Source: Flavobacterium limnophilum
Lineage (GTDB): Bacteria; Bacteroidota; Bacteroidia; Flavobacteriales; Flavobacteriaceae
DNA: 64,000 nucleotides
Assembly (NCBI RefSeq): GCF_027111315.2
Contig: NZ_CP114289.2
Location: forward strand, 3,844,001-3,908,000
Direction of reading: 5' to 3'
Part shown: piece after piece, positions 42,783 to 52,182 of the stretch
Position numbering within the stretch: position 1 is the first letter of the stretch
Layout of the letters: each line of letters opens with the position of its first letter
Notes under the pieces: generated by a model
Databases searched by the model: none
Seen by the model: only the letters and a program-made list of their open reading frames with translations
What the model was told of the DNA's origin: nothing
Translations under genes and position numbers: made by a program

Positions 42783-44151
42783 TTTAATCGCATTTGTTCT
42801 TTTCCTGACATTTTTTAGTACGGCTTTCGCCAATGTTACGCTGCCGAACCTGTTTTCGGATAACATGGTTTTGCAACGCAATTCTGAAGTCACCATTTGG
42901 GGTTGGGCAAATCCGCAGGAAGAAGTCGTGATTGCGCCAAGTTGGAACAATCAAACTTATAAAATCAAAGCCAGCAATCAGGCGAAATGGGAAATCAATA
43001 TTCCCACTCCAAATGAAGGAGGACCATTCGCAATTTCGATAAAAGGCTACAACGAAATCGTATTGAAAAACATCCTGATTGGCGAAGTTTGGGTTTGTTC
43101 TGGGCAATCCAATATGGAAATGAACGCCAGTTGGGGAATCGAAAATGCCGATGAAGCAGTAAAAAATGCCACAAATTCGAACATTCGATTTTTTACCGTT
43201 CCAAAATTAACGGCGACAACTCCCCAAAATAATCTTTCTGGAAATTGGACGGAATGCACGCCCGAAACAATGAAATATTTCAGTGCTGCCGGATATTTTT
43301 TTGCTAAACGTTTGCAGGAAGAATTGAAAAATGTGCCTATCGGTTTGATTTCTTCCAATTGGGGCGGAACTCCAGCCGAAATTTGGATGCCGGAAGAAGT
43401 GATTCAAAATGATGCCGTTTTATTGGAAGCCGCCAAAACCAGAAAAGAAGAAAGATATGGTCCGAACCAACCGGGACGTGCTTTCAATGCCATGATTTAT
43501 CCTTTGATAAACTTCAAAATCGCGGGCGTGATTTGGTATCAAGGCGAAAGCAATGTGGGTTCACCAGTTTACGACAAAACTTTTTCCGCTTTAATCACGT
43601 CTTGGAGGAAACTATGGAAATCGGATTTTCCGTTTTATTACGTTCAGATTGCACCTTATAATTACGGTGAAAATCATTTTGGTGGTGCTGTCATTCGCGA
43701 CGCCCAACGAAAAGTGTTGCAACAAGTTCCCAATACAGGAATGGCAATGACCAGCGACATTTCGCCCATTGACGACATTCATCCAAAAGACAAGAAATCG
43801 GTGGGAACGCGTTTGGCGAACTTGGCTTTGGCGAATACCTATAAAACGAACACTGCATTGGTCAACGGTCCACTTTACAAAGGAATTAAAATCGAGAAAA
43901 ACAAAGTCGTGGTTTCTTTTGATTTTGCCGAAGGATTGCATTTTTCGAATCTTAAATCCAATCAATTTGAAATCGCTGGAGCTGACGGAATTTTTTATGA
44001 AGCTACTGCCGCAATCAAAAACAACACAGTAATTGTACAATCGGATAAGATGAAAAACCCTGTAAAAGTGCGTTATGCTTGGAAAAACAATGCCCAATCC
44101 CAACTTTTTAATAAAGCCAATTTGCCCGCTTCGTCTTTTATAAGTGAATAA
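42772..44151 (+). CDS. SASA-type acetylesterase (sialate O-acetylesterase family)
   Basis: The 459-aa protein has a signal peptide (LIAFVLFLTFFSTAFA), an N-terminal beta domain and the SASA hydrolase domain. Nucleophile Ser113 is in VCSGQSNMEM, with WYQGESNVG and the Asp-His pair in DDIHPKDK. In Bacteroidetes, members in plant-glycan loci deacetylate hemicellulose, not sialic acid. It overlaps the CE2 gene by 11 bp, so the two esterases are translationally coupled and probably work on different acetyl positions. Confidence 0.88.
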   Translation: MKNNLIAFVLFLTFFSTAFANVTLPNLFSDNMVLQRNSEVTIWGWANPQEEVVIAPSWNNQTYKIKASNQAKWEINIPTPNEGGPFAISIKGYNEIVLKNILIGEVWVCSGQSNMEMNASWGIENADEAVKNATNSNIRFFTVPKLTATTPQNNLSGNWTECTPETMKYFSAAGYFFAKRLQEELKNVPIGLISSNWGGTPAEIWMPEEVIQNDAVLLEAAKTRKEERYGPNQPGRAFNAMIYPLINFKIAGVIWYQGESNVGSPVYDKTFSALITSWRKLWKSDFPFYYVQIAPYNYGENHFGGAVIRDAQRKVLQQVPNTGMAMTSDISPIDDIHPKDKKSVGTRLANLALANTYKTNTALVNGPLYKGIKIEKNKVVVSFDFAEGLHFSNLKSNQFEIAGADGIFYEATAAIKNNTVIVQSDKMKNPVKVRYAWKNNAQSQLFNKANLPASSFISE

Positions 44152-44185
44152 ATAACGAGGATGGCACGAAATGAAAACCAAAACC

Positions 44186-46480
44186 ATGAAAAACAAAAAA
44201 CTAATCATTGCAGGATTTTTTAGTCTTATTACCATTGGAACCATGAATGCACAAAAAAAACCACATTTAGACAAAACAAAACCCATTGAAGAACGCATTT
44301 CGTTATTGATGAAAGAAATGACGCTCGAAGAAAAAGTGGGGCAAATGAACCAATACAACGGGTTTTGGGAAGTAACAGGTCCAGCGCCAAAAGGAGGAAA
44401 TGCCGAACTGAAATACAAACATTTGCGTGATGGTTGGGTAGGTTCGATGCTGACGGTTCGTGGAGTGAAAGAAGTGCGTGCCGTTCAAAAAATTGCCGTT
44501 GAGGAAACCCGATTGGGAATCCCGTTAATCATTGGTTTTGACGTCATTCACGGTTATAAAACTTTGAGTCCAATTCCGTTGGCAGAAGCGGCGAGTTGGG
44601 ATTTGGAAGCAATTAAAAAATCGGCTCAAATTGCGGCAGACGAAGCTTCGGCATCGGGAATCAATTGGACTTTTGGGCCAATGGTCGATATTTCTCGCGA
44701 AGCCCGTTGGGGAAGAGTGATGGAAGGAGCCGGAGAAGATCCGTATTTGGGAAGCAAAATTGCAACGGCAAGGGTCAAAGGTTTTCAAGGAGAAACCAGA
44801 GCCGATTTGGTGAAGGTAAATACCATTGCGGCTTGCGCCAAACATTTCGCTGCCTACGGTTTTGCCGAAGCCGGAAAAGAATACAACACCGTTGACATCG
44901 GTAATGCCACACTTTACAACACGGTTTTGCCACCGTTCCAAGCGGCGAATGATGCCGGAGTTCGTACCTACATGAATTCTTTTAATATCTTGAACGGAAT
45001 TCCTGCAACGGGAAGCAGCTTTTTGCAAAGAGACATCTTGAAAGGCAAATGGAAATTTGACGGATTCGTGATTACCGATTGGGCTTCCATTCGAGAAATG
45101 ATTTCGCACGGTTTTGCCAAAGACGGAGCCGAAGCTTCGGAAAAAGCCGTAAAAGCGGGATCGGATATGGATATGGAATCGTATTTGTATGTTGCCGAAT
45201 TGGTCAAATTGGTCAAGGAAGGAAAAGTAAAAGAAGCCTTGGTGGACGATGCCGTTCGAAGAATTCTTCGCGTGAAATTCGAATTGGGTTTGTTTGACGA
45301 CCCGTACAAATATTGTGACGAGAAAAGAGAAAAAGCCACCATTGGCAACAAAGCCAACAACGACGGGGTTTTGGATATGGCCAAAAAATCGATTGTATTG
45401 TTGAAAAACGACAAGAATTTGCTTCCACTAAAAAAATCAGGACAAAAAATTGCCTTGATTGGGGCTTTGGCCAATGATAAAAACAGCCCATTGGGAAGTT
45501 GGAGAATTGCTGCCGATGACAATTCCGCCGTTTCCGTTTTGGAGGGAATGCAACAATACAAAGGCAATCAATTGACTTTCGAAAAAGGAGCTGATTTAGT
45601 TATTGGTAAACAGTCGTTCACTAGTGAATTAGTTTTCAATACGACTGATAAATCTGGATTTGATGCTGCCAAAAAAGTAGCCGCCAATGCCGATGTCGTG
45701 GTGATGGTTTTGGGGGAAGTTGGTTTCCAGTCTGGAGAAGGACGCAGCAGAACGAACCTTGATTTGCCTGGAGTTCAGCAAGAATTATTGGAAGAAATCT
45801 ATAAAGTAAATCCAAACATCGTGTTGGTTTTAAATAACGGAAGACCTTTGGCTTTGCCTTGGGCAGCCGAACATATTCCTGCTATTGTCGAGGCTTGGCA
45901 ACTGGGAACCCAAACCGGAAATGCCGTGGCGCAAGTCTTGTATGGCGATTACAATCCGAGTGGAAAATTGCCAATGTCTTTTCCAAGAAACGTAGGGCAA
46001 TGCCCAATTTATTACAACAATTTCAGTACAGGACGACCAACGGATAAAGACAATAACGTGTTTTGGTCGCATTATACCGATGTGGAAAAAACACCACAAT
46101 TTCCTTTTGGATTTGGATTGAGTTACACGACTTTCGACTATAAAAATTTGAAAATCAACAAAACGGCTTTCGCCAAAGGAGAAGCGGTAAAAGTTTCGGT
46201 TGAAATGACGAATTCTGGAAATTACGACGGAAAAGAAGTGGTACAATTGTACCTTCACGATGTTGCTGCCAGCTTGGCAAGACCCATAAAAGAGTTGAAA
46301 GGCTTCGAATTAATCGAATTGAAAAAAGGCGAAACCAAAACAGTTACCCTGACTTTGACCGAAAAAGAACTTGGTTTCTATGACAACGACGGCAATTACT
46401 TGGTAGAACCCGGAACTTTCAAAATTATGGTAGGAGGAAGCTCCGACAAAGGTTTGGAAGGTAGTTTTGAGTTGGAATAA
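44186..46480 (+). CDS. GH3 beta-glucosidase (BglX-like)
   Basis: The 764-aa periplasmic enzyme has a signal peptide (KLIIAGFFSLITIGTMNAQ), a GH3 N-terminal barrel with nucleophile Asp298 in GFVITDWASI, a second alpha/beta domain, and a fibronectin-III-like C-terminus. It would release glucose from beta-glucosyl or gluco-manno-oligosaccharide ends. The start at 44186 is preferred over 44171 because it begins the signal peptide more compactly. It lies 20-35 bp after the esterase gene in the same operon. Confidence 0.93.
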   Translation: MKNKKLIIAGFFSLITIGTMNAQKKPHLDKTKPIEERISLLMKEMTLEEKVGQMNQYNGFWEVTGPAPKGGNAELKYKHLRDGWVGSMLTVRGVKEVRAVQKIAVEETRLGIPLIIGFDVIHGYKTLSPIPLAEAASWDLEAIKKSAQIAADEASASGINWTFGPMVDISREARWGRVMEGAGEDPYLGSKIATARVKGFQGETRADLVKVNTIAACAKHFAAYGFAEAGKEYNTVDIGNATLYNTVLPPFQAANDAGVRTYMNSFNILNGIPATGSSFLQRDILKGKWKFDGFVITDWASIREMISHGFAKDGAEASEKAVKAGSDMDMESYLYVAELVKLVKEGKVKEALVDDAVRRILRVKFELGLFDDPYKYCDEKREKATIGNKANNDGVLDMAKKSIVLLKNDKNLLPLKKSGQKIALIGALANDKNSPLGSWRIAADDNSAVSVLEGMQQYKGNQLTFEKGADLVIGKQSFTSELVFNTTDKSGFDAAKKVAANADVVVMVLGEVGFQSGEGRSRTNLDLPGVQQELLEEIYKVNPNIVLVLNNGRPLALPWAAEHIPAIVEAWQLGTQTGNAVAQVLYGDYNPSGKLPMSFPRNVGQCPIYYNNFSTGRPTDKDNNVFWSHYTDVEKTPQFPFGFGLSYTTFDYKNLKINKTAFAKGEAVKVSVEMTNSGNYDGKEVVQLYLHDVAASLARPIKELKGFELIELKKGETKTVTLTLTEKELGFYDNDGNYLVEPGTFKIMVGGSSDKGLEGSFELE

Positions 46481-46495
46481 TTAAGAGTTTTGCCC

Positions 46496-46627
46496 GTCAC
46501 TTCGAGTGATTTTTAATAGTAATGCGACAGCTTTACTATTCAAAAATGTATCGAGAAGCCTTTAATTGTGGGTTCTCGATACATTTTGTTAAAAAAAGCT
46601 GTCGCATTTTTTAACAAAACACTCGAA
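46496..46627. repeat. Triply nested inverted repeat
   Basis: Outer arms CTTCGAGTG/CACTCGAA, middle 14-bp arms AATGCGACAGCTTT (46521) and AAAGCTGTCGCATT (46595), inner 15-bp arms AAAATGTATCGAGAA (46543) and TTCTCGATACATTTT (46573). All but the outer pair are perfect. It may terminate the GH3 operon. Confidence 0.9.
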
Positions 46628-46768
46628 CAGACGAAGGAGAAATGACAAAGCTAGAAGTTTTTAACCCGAGTTGTATTTAAAAACAACTCGGGTTTATTTG
46701 CATTATACAGTTATGAATGCGAACTTTACCCATTATAAAACGGAATTTCAACTCTTAAATTGATACAA

Positions 46769-47728
46769 ATGGAATACAATAGATGTGGAAAAAGTGGCTT
46801 GAAATTACCACAAATTTCCTTGGGATTATGGCACAACTTCGGTTCGGTGGATTCCTTCGAAAATGCCGAAAGTATTGCCGTTGCCGCTTTCGACAAAGGA
46901 ATTACCCATTTTGATTTGGCTAATAATTACGGACCGGTTCCGGGTTCGGCGGAGACCAATTTTGGTAAAATCCTCAAAAATAATTTTCAAGGAAACCTTC
47001 GGGATGAAATCGTGGTTTCGACCAAGGCGGGTTACACAATGTGGGATGGCCCTTATGGCGATTGGGGTTCCCGCAAATATCTGTTGTCGAGTTTGGATCA
47101 AAGTTTAAAACGAATGGATTTGGAGTATGTGGATATTTTTTATTCGCACCGTTTTGACCCCGAAACGCCTTTGGAAGAAACGATGACGGCTTTGGATTAT
47201 GCCGTTCGAAGTGGGAAAGCTTTGTACGCTGGAATTTCTAATTATCCACCAAAACAAACCGCCGAAGCTGCAGCGATTCTAAAAGAATTGGGAACACCTT
47301 GTTTGATTCATCAAGTGAAATATTCGATGTTTGTTCGCACGCCCGAAGAAGGTTTGCTGGATGTTTTGGGAGAAAAAGGAATTGGTTGCATCGCTTTTTC
47401 TCCATTGGCACAAGGACTTTTGACCGATAGGTACCTCAAAGGAATTCCCGAAAATTCGAGAGCTTCGAAAGCAGCCTTTTTGAAACCGGAACACCTTACC
47501 GAAGAAAAGATTAAGGTAATCGCCGCCTTGAATGACATCGCTCAAAGTAGAAACCAATCTTTGGCACAAATGGCGTTGGCTTGGTTGCTCAAAGACAACC
47601 GAATTACCTCAGTCTTGATTGGTGCCAGTTCGGTGGGACAATTGCAGAACAATATTGATGCGTTGGGTAATATCGATTTTACGAAAACGGAATTGGATAA
47701 GATTGAAGGGATTTTGGCGTCTGTGTAA
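46769..47728 (+). CDS. Aldo/keto reductase (YghZ-like)
   Basis: The 319-aa cytoplasmic protein is a TIM-barrel NADPH-dependent reductase. The opening MEYNRCGKSGLKLPQISLG, the tetrad region (DLANNYG, then FYSHRFDP) and the cofactor loop LIGASS are typical of the YghZ/GPR subgroup, which reduces L-glyceraldehyde-3-phosphate or methylglyoxal. The start at 46769 removes three unneeded residues. It sits between the two arms of the mannan locus; whether it serves that pathway is unclear. Confidence 0.9.
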   Translation: MEYNRCGKSGLKLPQISLGLWHNFGSVDSFENAESIAVAAFDKGITHFDLANNYGPVPGSAETNFGKILKNNFQGNLRDEIVVSTKAGYTMWDGPYGDWGSRKYLLSSLDQSLKRMDLEYVDIFYSHRFDPETPLEETMTALDYAVRSGKALYAGISNYPPKQTAEAAAILKELGTPCLIHQVKYSMFVRTPEEGLLDVLGEKGIGCIAFSPLAQGLLTDRYLKGIPENSRASKAAFLKPEHLTEEKIKVIAALNDIAQSRNQSLAQMALAWLLKDNRITSVLIGASSVGQLQNNIDALGNIDFTKTELDKIEGILASV

Positions 47729-47769
47729 AACTGCTAGTTGGCAATAATTTTAAAAAAACCGAAATCTAT

Positions 47770-48513
47770 ATGAATTTTTTTAGAAAAATTAAAGACATAA
47801 TTGATCGAAGAAAGGCAATTGATGAAATCTACGATGATATAAAAAATTTAGATGAAGTTCTATTAGAAAAGAGACTTGAAATTTTCTATGAAATTGTAAC
47901 TCCAAGATTTGCGGAAATTGGACTTAATAATTGGAATGGTAAATATTTATGGTTTAGCGATTTTAATGAACAAGGCATTAAATATGTTATAGAATATAAT
48001 GTTTTTAAAGGTTTTGGAGGTTCATTCTCTTTTGGAATCTGTTACGATTTTATTCCAACAATTTCATCACAGAAAAAGTTGACTTATCATAAAACTAGCA
48101 AATCAACCAAAATTATTTATTATAAAAGATTGGAAGGTTGGCAAAAAAGTTATGAAAATAACAGTCCAATAAATCCCGACAAAATAAGTACCGTAAATGA
48201 AGAAAAATTCAGAAAAAGTTTAAATAATGTTATTGAAAATAATATCTCAAAACTAAAAGAATGGTTTGAAGGAAACAAAACATTAGAACAAAATAGATTA
48301 AATCTATTGAATGACATAAATAATCCACCATATGAAATAGGAAGAAGAATTATATCATTTGAATATATTCTTAGTTTTATTTATGCTAGAAAAAATGAAT
48401 TTGATTCTGCGGAATATTGGATTAAAAAACATTTCGAAGATAGTGCGGACAAAACAGAAATGAATTTGATTTTGACAAAATTTAATTCATTTAAAACTAA
48501 TATTAACATCTAA
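47770..48513 (+). CDS. Hypothetical cytoplasmic protein, AT-rich
   Basis: The 247-aa protein has no signal or membrane segment and no recognised domain. It is rich in Asn, Lys and Ile, and its codons are markedly more AT-rich than those of the carbohydrate genes on both sides, suggesting recent acquisition. The first 90 residues (with NNWNGKYLWFSDFNEQGIKY) might form an alpha/beta domain similar to DUF4304-like proteins, but I cannot confirm this. It occupies the space between the convergent halves of the mannan locus. Confidence 0.65.
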   Translation: MNFFRKIKDIIDRRKAIDEIYDDIKNLDEVLLEKRLEIFYEIVTPRFAEIGLNNWNGKYLWFSDFNEQGIKYVIEYNVFKGFGGSFSFGICYDFIPTISSQKKLTYHKTSKSTKIIYYKRLEGWQKSYENNSPINPDKISTVNEEKFRKSLNNVIENNISKLKEWFEGNKTLEQNRLNLLNDINNPPYEIGRRIISFEYILSFIYARKNEFDSAEYWIKKHFEDSADKTEMNLILTKFNSFKTNINI

Positions 48514-48644
48514 AGTTTCTTTACATATACATCACGAAAAATAAAACTCGTTTTGAAAAAATCAAAAATCTGCTGTTACATAAGCAATAAAAAAGGAGCA
48601 AATATTTAGTAGACTGCACCCTTTTTTACTTTTAAAAGCTATTC

Positions 48645-50630
48645 TTATTTTAATGAAATAATCGCTGATAATCCACCGCCGCTGGCCAAATGAAAGGTCA
48701 TTTTAGTCGAGGAATCAACGGTGATTTTTTCTCTTTTGTAATCTATGGCTGCTTTTTCGGCATTTATTCCATCGGTAAATAAATCGGCGTCAAAGGTTTT
48801 TCCTTTTTCCAAAAATGAAAAATCTATCGTAATATCTCTACTGTTCCAATTGGTAATTGCTCCTAAATACCAATTTTTTCCTTTTTTTCGGGCTATTGAA
48901 ATGTATTTTCCAACTTCGCCATCCAAAGCCACGGTTTCATCAAAAACGGTTGGGATTTTCGCAATAAAATCGGTCGATTCTTGTGCCGCCATATAAGCCG
49001 TTGGACTGTCGGCCATCATTTGCAACGGCGCTTCAAAGATGGTGTACAATGCCAGTTGGTGACATCGCGTTCCTTGACTTACAGGGTTTGAATTGCTGGG
49101 TTTGAATTCGCTTTTGGTCGCATTTCGCATCGCTCCCGGTGTATAATCCATCGGCCCCGCCATCATTCGGATAAACGGAATCGAGCAATCGTAAGTTGGA
49201 ACATCATCGTTCGGTGTCCATTTGTTGTTTTCCAATCCTTTTACTCCTTCAAAGTTCAAAATATTGGGATAAGTGCGTTGGATTCCTGTTGGTTTGTACA
49301 TCCCGTGAAAATCGAGCAATAACTTGTAATTGGCTGCTTTTTGGGCAATTTCATAAACGGAATTCACCATTTTGGCATCGTCGCGGTCTATAAAATCGAC
49401 TTTGAAACCTTTGATACCCAAATCGGCGTAGTTTTTGAAAATCGCATCGATATTTTCGTGCAATGCCATCCAGGATGCCCAAAGGATAATGCTTACATTT
49501 CGTTCTTTGCCATACCCAATTAAAGTTTTCAAATCTACTTTTGGGTTATGTTCCATAATGTTGGTCTCCACGCTCCAACCTTCGTCCAAAACCACATATT
49601 CGACCTTGTTTTTAGCAGCAAAATCAATGTAATATTTATAGGTTTCGGTGTTGATTCCCGCCTGAAAATTGACGTTGTAGATGTTCCAGTCATTCCACCA
49701 ATCCCACGCCACTTTGCCTGGTTTTATCCAGCTAATATCTTTTATTTTTGAAGGTTCGGACAATCGCTGCACCATATCATTATTGGCCAAAGCCGCATCA
49801 TTTTCTGAAATGACAACAATCCGCCAAGGAAAATTTCGAGTTCCTTTGGTTTTAACCAAATAATCGGCTCTTTGGCTGATTAGTTTGTTGAGGTAGTTGA
49901 ATCCGCCGTTCATTTCCTGTAAAGGATAGTTGGGGAAACGCGCTTCAAATCCTGATTTCGTTTTGTTGTTGGTTACAAACATTCCCGGATAATCCTGAAG
50001 ATTTGCTTCGAGGAAAACGGCTTTTTTATGATTTTTATAATCCACCAAGAAAGGCAGAAATGCTAAAGTGTCTTTGGCAAATTCGCTGATTTTTTTGTTT
50101 TCGTAATGCGATTCAAAAGAGGAAATATACGGATCTTTCGGGTTTCTTAAATCCCGGACATACGGCATTAGAGTAGCGTAATCCTGATCGAAATTCAAAA
50201 CCACTTTTTCCGATTTTACGGTAATGTCGCCTTTCTTTTTTGTTATAAATCGATAGGCAACTCCTTCATCAAAAGCGCGGTATTCGATGCCGAAATCACC
50301 TTTGAAATTCAATAGCAATTGATTGTAATTATCTTCAACTTTTTTCTTTTTGTAAAGCGGCGTTTCAAATGAATTTTTGACACTTTCCTTTTTGATATTT
50401 AAAAGTATTGGGTTTTTGCCTACTATTTCACCTTCATTTAAAGTCATCGACATTGGCGAAGCACTCAAAACAGTTCCTTTTTCGTGGGTGATTGTCCAAG
50501 TTATTTTGTCGGAAAGGGTGATTGTAACTTCGATTTTTCCATTGGGGGAAACCAATTGAAAATTTTGTTTCTTTTGGGAATAGGAAGTGTAAAAAAACAA
50601 AAAAGCAAACACTAAGATTATTGTTTTCAT
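48645..50630 (-). CDS. GH97 alpha-glycosidase, retaining-type
   Basis: The 661-aa periplasmic enzyme has a signal peptide (MKTIILVFAFLFFYTSYSQ), the N-terminal GH97 beta-sandwich, the barrel domain (VEYVVLDEGW, GFKVDFIDRDDAKMV, NFEGVKGLE) and a C-terminal beta domain. Asp412 in KVDF aligns, from memory, with the nucleophile Asp415 of the retaining alpha-galactosidase BtGH97b, whereas inverting SusB-type enzymes lack it. Alpha-galactosidase fits a galactomannan locus. Calcium-binding glutamates appear to be kept. It is the last gene of the minus-strand cluster. Confidence 0.9.
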   Translation of the reverse strand: MKTIILVFAFLFFYTSYSQKKQNFQLVSPNGKIEVTITLSDKITWTITHEKGTVLSASPMSMTLNEGEIVGKNPILLNIKKESVKNSFETPLYKKKKVEDNYNQLLLNFKGDFGIEYRAFDEGVAYRFITKKKGDITVKSEKVVLNFDQDYATLMPYVRDLRNPKDPYISSFESHYENKKISEFAKDTLAFLPFLVDYKNHKKAVFLEANLQDYPGMFVTNNKTKSGFEARFPNYPLQEMNGGFNYLNKLISQRADYLVKTKGTRNFPWRIVVISENDAALANNDMVQRLSEPSKIKDISWIKPGKVAWDWWNDWNIYNVNFQAGINTETYKYYIDFAAKNKVEYVVLDEGWSVETNIMEHNPKVDLKTLIGYGKERNVSIILWASWMALHENIDAIFKNYADLGIKGFKVDFIDRDDAKMVNSVYEIAQKAANYKLLLDFHGMYKPTGIQRTYPNILNFEGVKGLENNKWTPNDDVPTYDCSIPFIRMMAGPMDYTPGAMRNATKSEFKPSNSNPVSQGTRCHQLALYTIFEAPLQMMADSPTAYMAAQESTDFIAKIPTVFDETVALDGEVGKYISIARKKGKNWYLGAITNWNSRDITIDFSFLEKGKTFDADLFTDGINAEKAAIDYKREKITVDSSTKMTFHLASGGGLSAIISLK

Positions 50631-50654
50631 TTGAGATGATTTTGATATTTTCGA

Positions 50655-50792
50655 TTTGAATTGCCTCCAGCTTTAGCTGGAGGAAAAAATCAGCCATAAT
50701 GTATTGGCTTTAGCCAAAATTGTATTTTTTTGGCTAAAGCCAAGCGGATATTAATTCCCTTTCCCTCCAGCTAAAGCTGGAGGCAATTCAAA
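50655..50792. repeat. Nested palindromes between GH97 and GH5 genes
   Basis: Perfect 29-bp outer arms at 50655-50683 and 50764-50792 contain the self-complementary core CCAGCTTTAGCTGG. Inner arms TTGGCTTTAGCCAAAA (50704) and TTTTGGCTAAAGCCAA (50728) are likewise perfect. The whole could fold into one long hairpin. Confidence 0.95.
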
Positions 50793-50861
50793 TTTGAAAA
50801 CAATTCAAAACAGTAGAAAATTATAAAAATACTCATCGAATTGTAATTCAATAATTTGATT

Positions 50862-52154
50862 TTATTTCAACTCCAAATTATACTTTTTCACAATATCCAA
50901 AGTCGATTTATCCGAAGAAAAAACGCTGTTTAACCCTTGTGGTTCTTGAGGCGGATCGGTGGTTAATGGATCTCCGGGTTTCCATTTTCCGTCTGGCGTA
51001 ACGGCTTTTCCTTCGCCACCAAATCCCCAGAAATTGGCGGCTTGCAACACGCCCTTATTTTTATGACTTTCTAGAACTCTATTGAAGATATAGTTGTAAA
51101 AAACATCTCTGTTGGCTACAGATGAACTGGAAACTAAACTTTCGTTTTCTCTTGGCAAACCAAATTCTTCAATGATGATGGGTCTTTTTAGATTTTGCGC
51201 CACTTTGATGTGAGTATCAATATATTTCCCTGCATTTTCCAGTGTGGTTGGCAAAGTTTTTTCGGCATCGTCGGCTTTGAACCAATTCCAGTTTTTGGGC
51301 CAAATGTGCATCGTGAGATAATCGATATTCGGGTTTTGATGCGTTCTTTCGAAAATTTCTATCTTGTCGTTCGAACTATTCAATCCTTCGGAGCCAGTCG
51401 AAATCAAATGATTTTTGTCCAAGCTATCCATCAAATCGACAATGTTGTTGAGCCAAGCGGTAAACTTCGCTTCGTTTTCCACGGTAAAAAGTCTCGGTTC
51501 GTTGCCTACTTGCCAAGCCATTATGGTATTGTCATCGGTATATTTTCTTTTGGTGTAGGCATTTGTTCGCGTCATAATAAACTTCACGTGATTGTTCAAT
51601 GCTTCCATACACGGTTCGCAACTGTGGAATTTTTCGGTGTAGGACATATACTGCGGCCAAGTATTTGGCGGAATTGCCGGCACTGGAATTGGGCCTTTTC
51701 CGTTCCATTCCAAATATTGCGACATTCCGCCCGACCATTCCCAGTTGTTGGTCAAATACAAAACGGCGTACATCTTGCGTTTGCCCATTTCGGCCATCAA
51801 GAAATCCAAACCGTCAAGCAAGTCTTGGTCGTATTTTCCTTGCTCGTATTGCAAAGCGGGACGAACGGTAAAATCGTATTTTCCACCATCGCCACCTACT
51901 AAAATACGCAAGTTATCAATCCCATTTTCCTGCATCAAATCCAGTTCGCGCAATAGTCTTTTTCTGTCGCCCACTTTTTTGGAAGCCAACAAACTTCCGT
52001 ACCAAAAATTGGTTCCAATGTAAGAATACGGTTTGTCTCCTTTGAAGAATTGGGTTCCTTTGACCGTGATTTTGGGTTGTTGTTTTTGGGCTTGACAAGA
52101 GCTGCTTATCAAACAAAAAAGGGCTAAAACTATTTGCAGTGCGGATTTTTTCAT
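50862..52154 (-). CDS. GH5 (subfamily 7-like) endo-beta-mannanase lipoprotein
   Basis: The 430-aa product has a lipoprotein signal (ALFCLISSSCQ, Cys20), so it is probably tethered at the cell surface. The clan GH-A barrel carries acid/base Glu219 in WQVGNEPR and nucleophile Glu330 in IIIEEFGLP. Aromatic-rich segments (TNNWEWSGGMSQYLEW, HIWPKNWNWF) match GH5_7 mannanases. It cuts internal beta-1,4-mannosyl bonds. It lies 28 bp after the GH51-like gene and is co-transcribed with it. Confidence 0.88.
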   Translation of the reverse strand: MKKSALQIVLALFCLISSSCQAQKQQPKITVKGTQFFKGDKPYSYIGTNFWYGSLLASKKVGDRKRLLRELDLMQENGIDNLRILVGGDGGKYDFTVRPALQYEQGKYDQDLLDGLDFLMAEMGKRKMYAVLYLTNNWEWSGGMSQYLEWNGKGPIPVPAIPPNTWPQYMSYTEKFHSCEPCMEALNNHVKFIMTRTNAYTKRKYTDDNTIMAWQVGNEPRLFTVENEAKFTAWLNNIVDLMDSLDKNHLISTGSEGLNSSNDKIEIFERTHQNPNIDYLTMHIWPKNWNWFKADDAEKTLPTTLENAGKYIDTHIKVAQNLKRPIIIEEFGLPRENESLVSSSSVANRDVFYNYIFNRVLESHKNKGVLQAANFWGFGGEGKAVTPDGKWKPGDPLTTDPPQEPQGLNSVFSSDKSTLDIVKKYNLELK

Positions 52155-52182
52155 ATCTAATATTTAGACGGGTTTAAAAAAA

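Noticed and set aside
43612..44418. 268-codon minus-strand frame spanning the acetylesterase and GH3 genes
   Set aside because: It crosses two well-supported genes and an intergenic junction; no family resemblance.
51195..51902. 235-codon plus-strand frame opposite the GH5 gene
   Set aside because: The GH5 reading has catalytic motifs and a lipobox, while the antisense peptide has neither.
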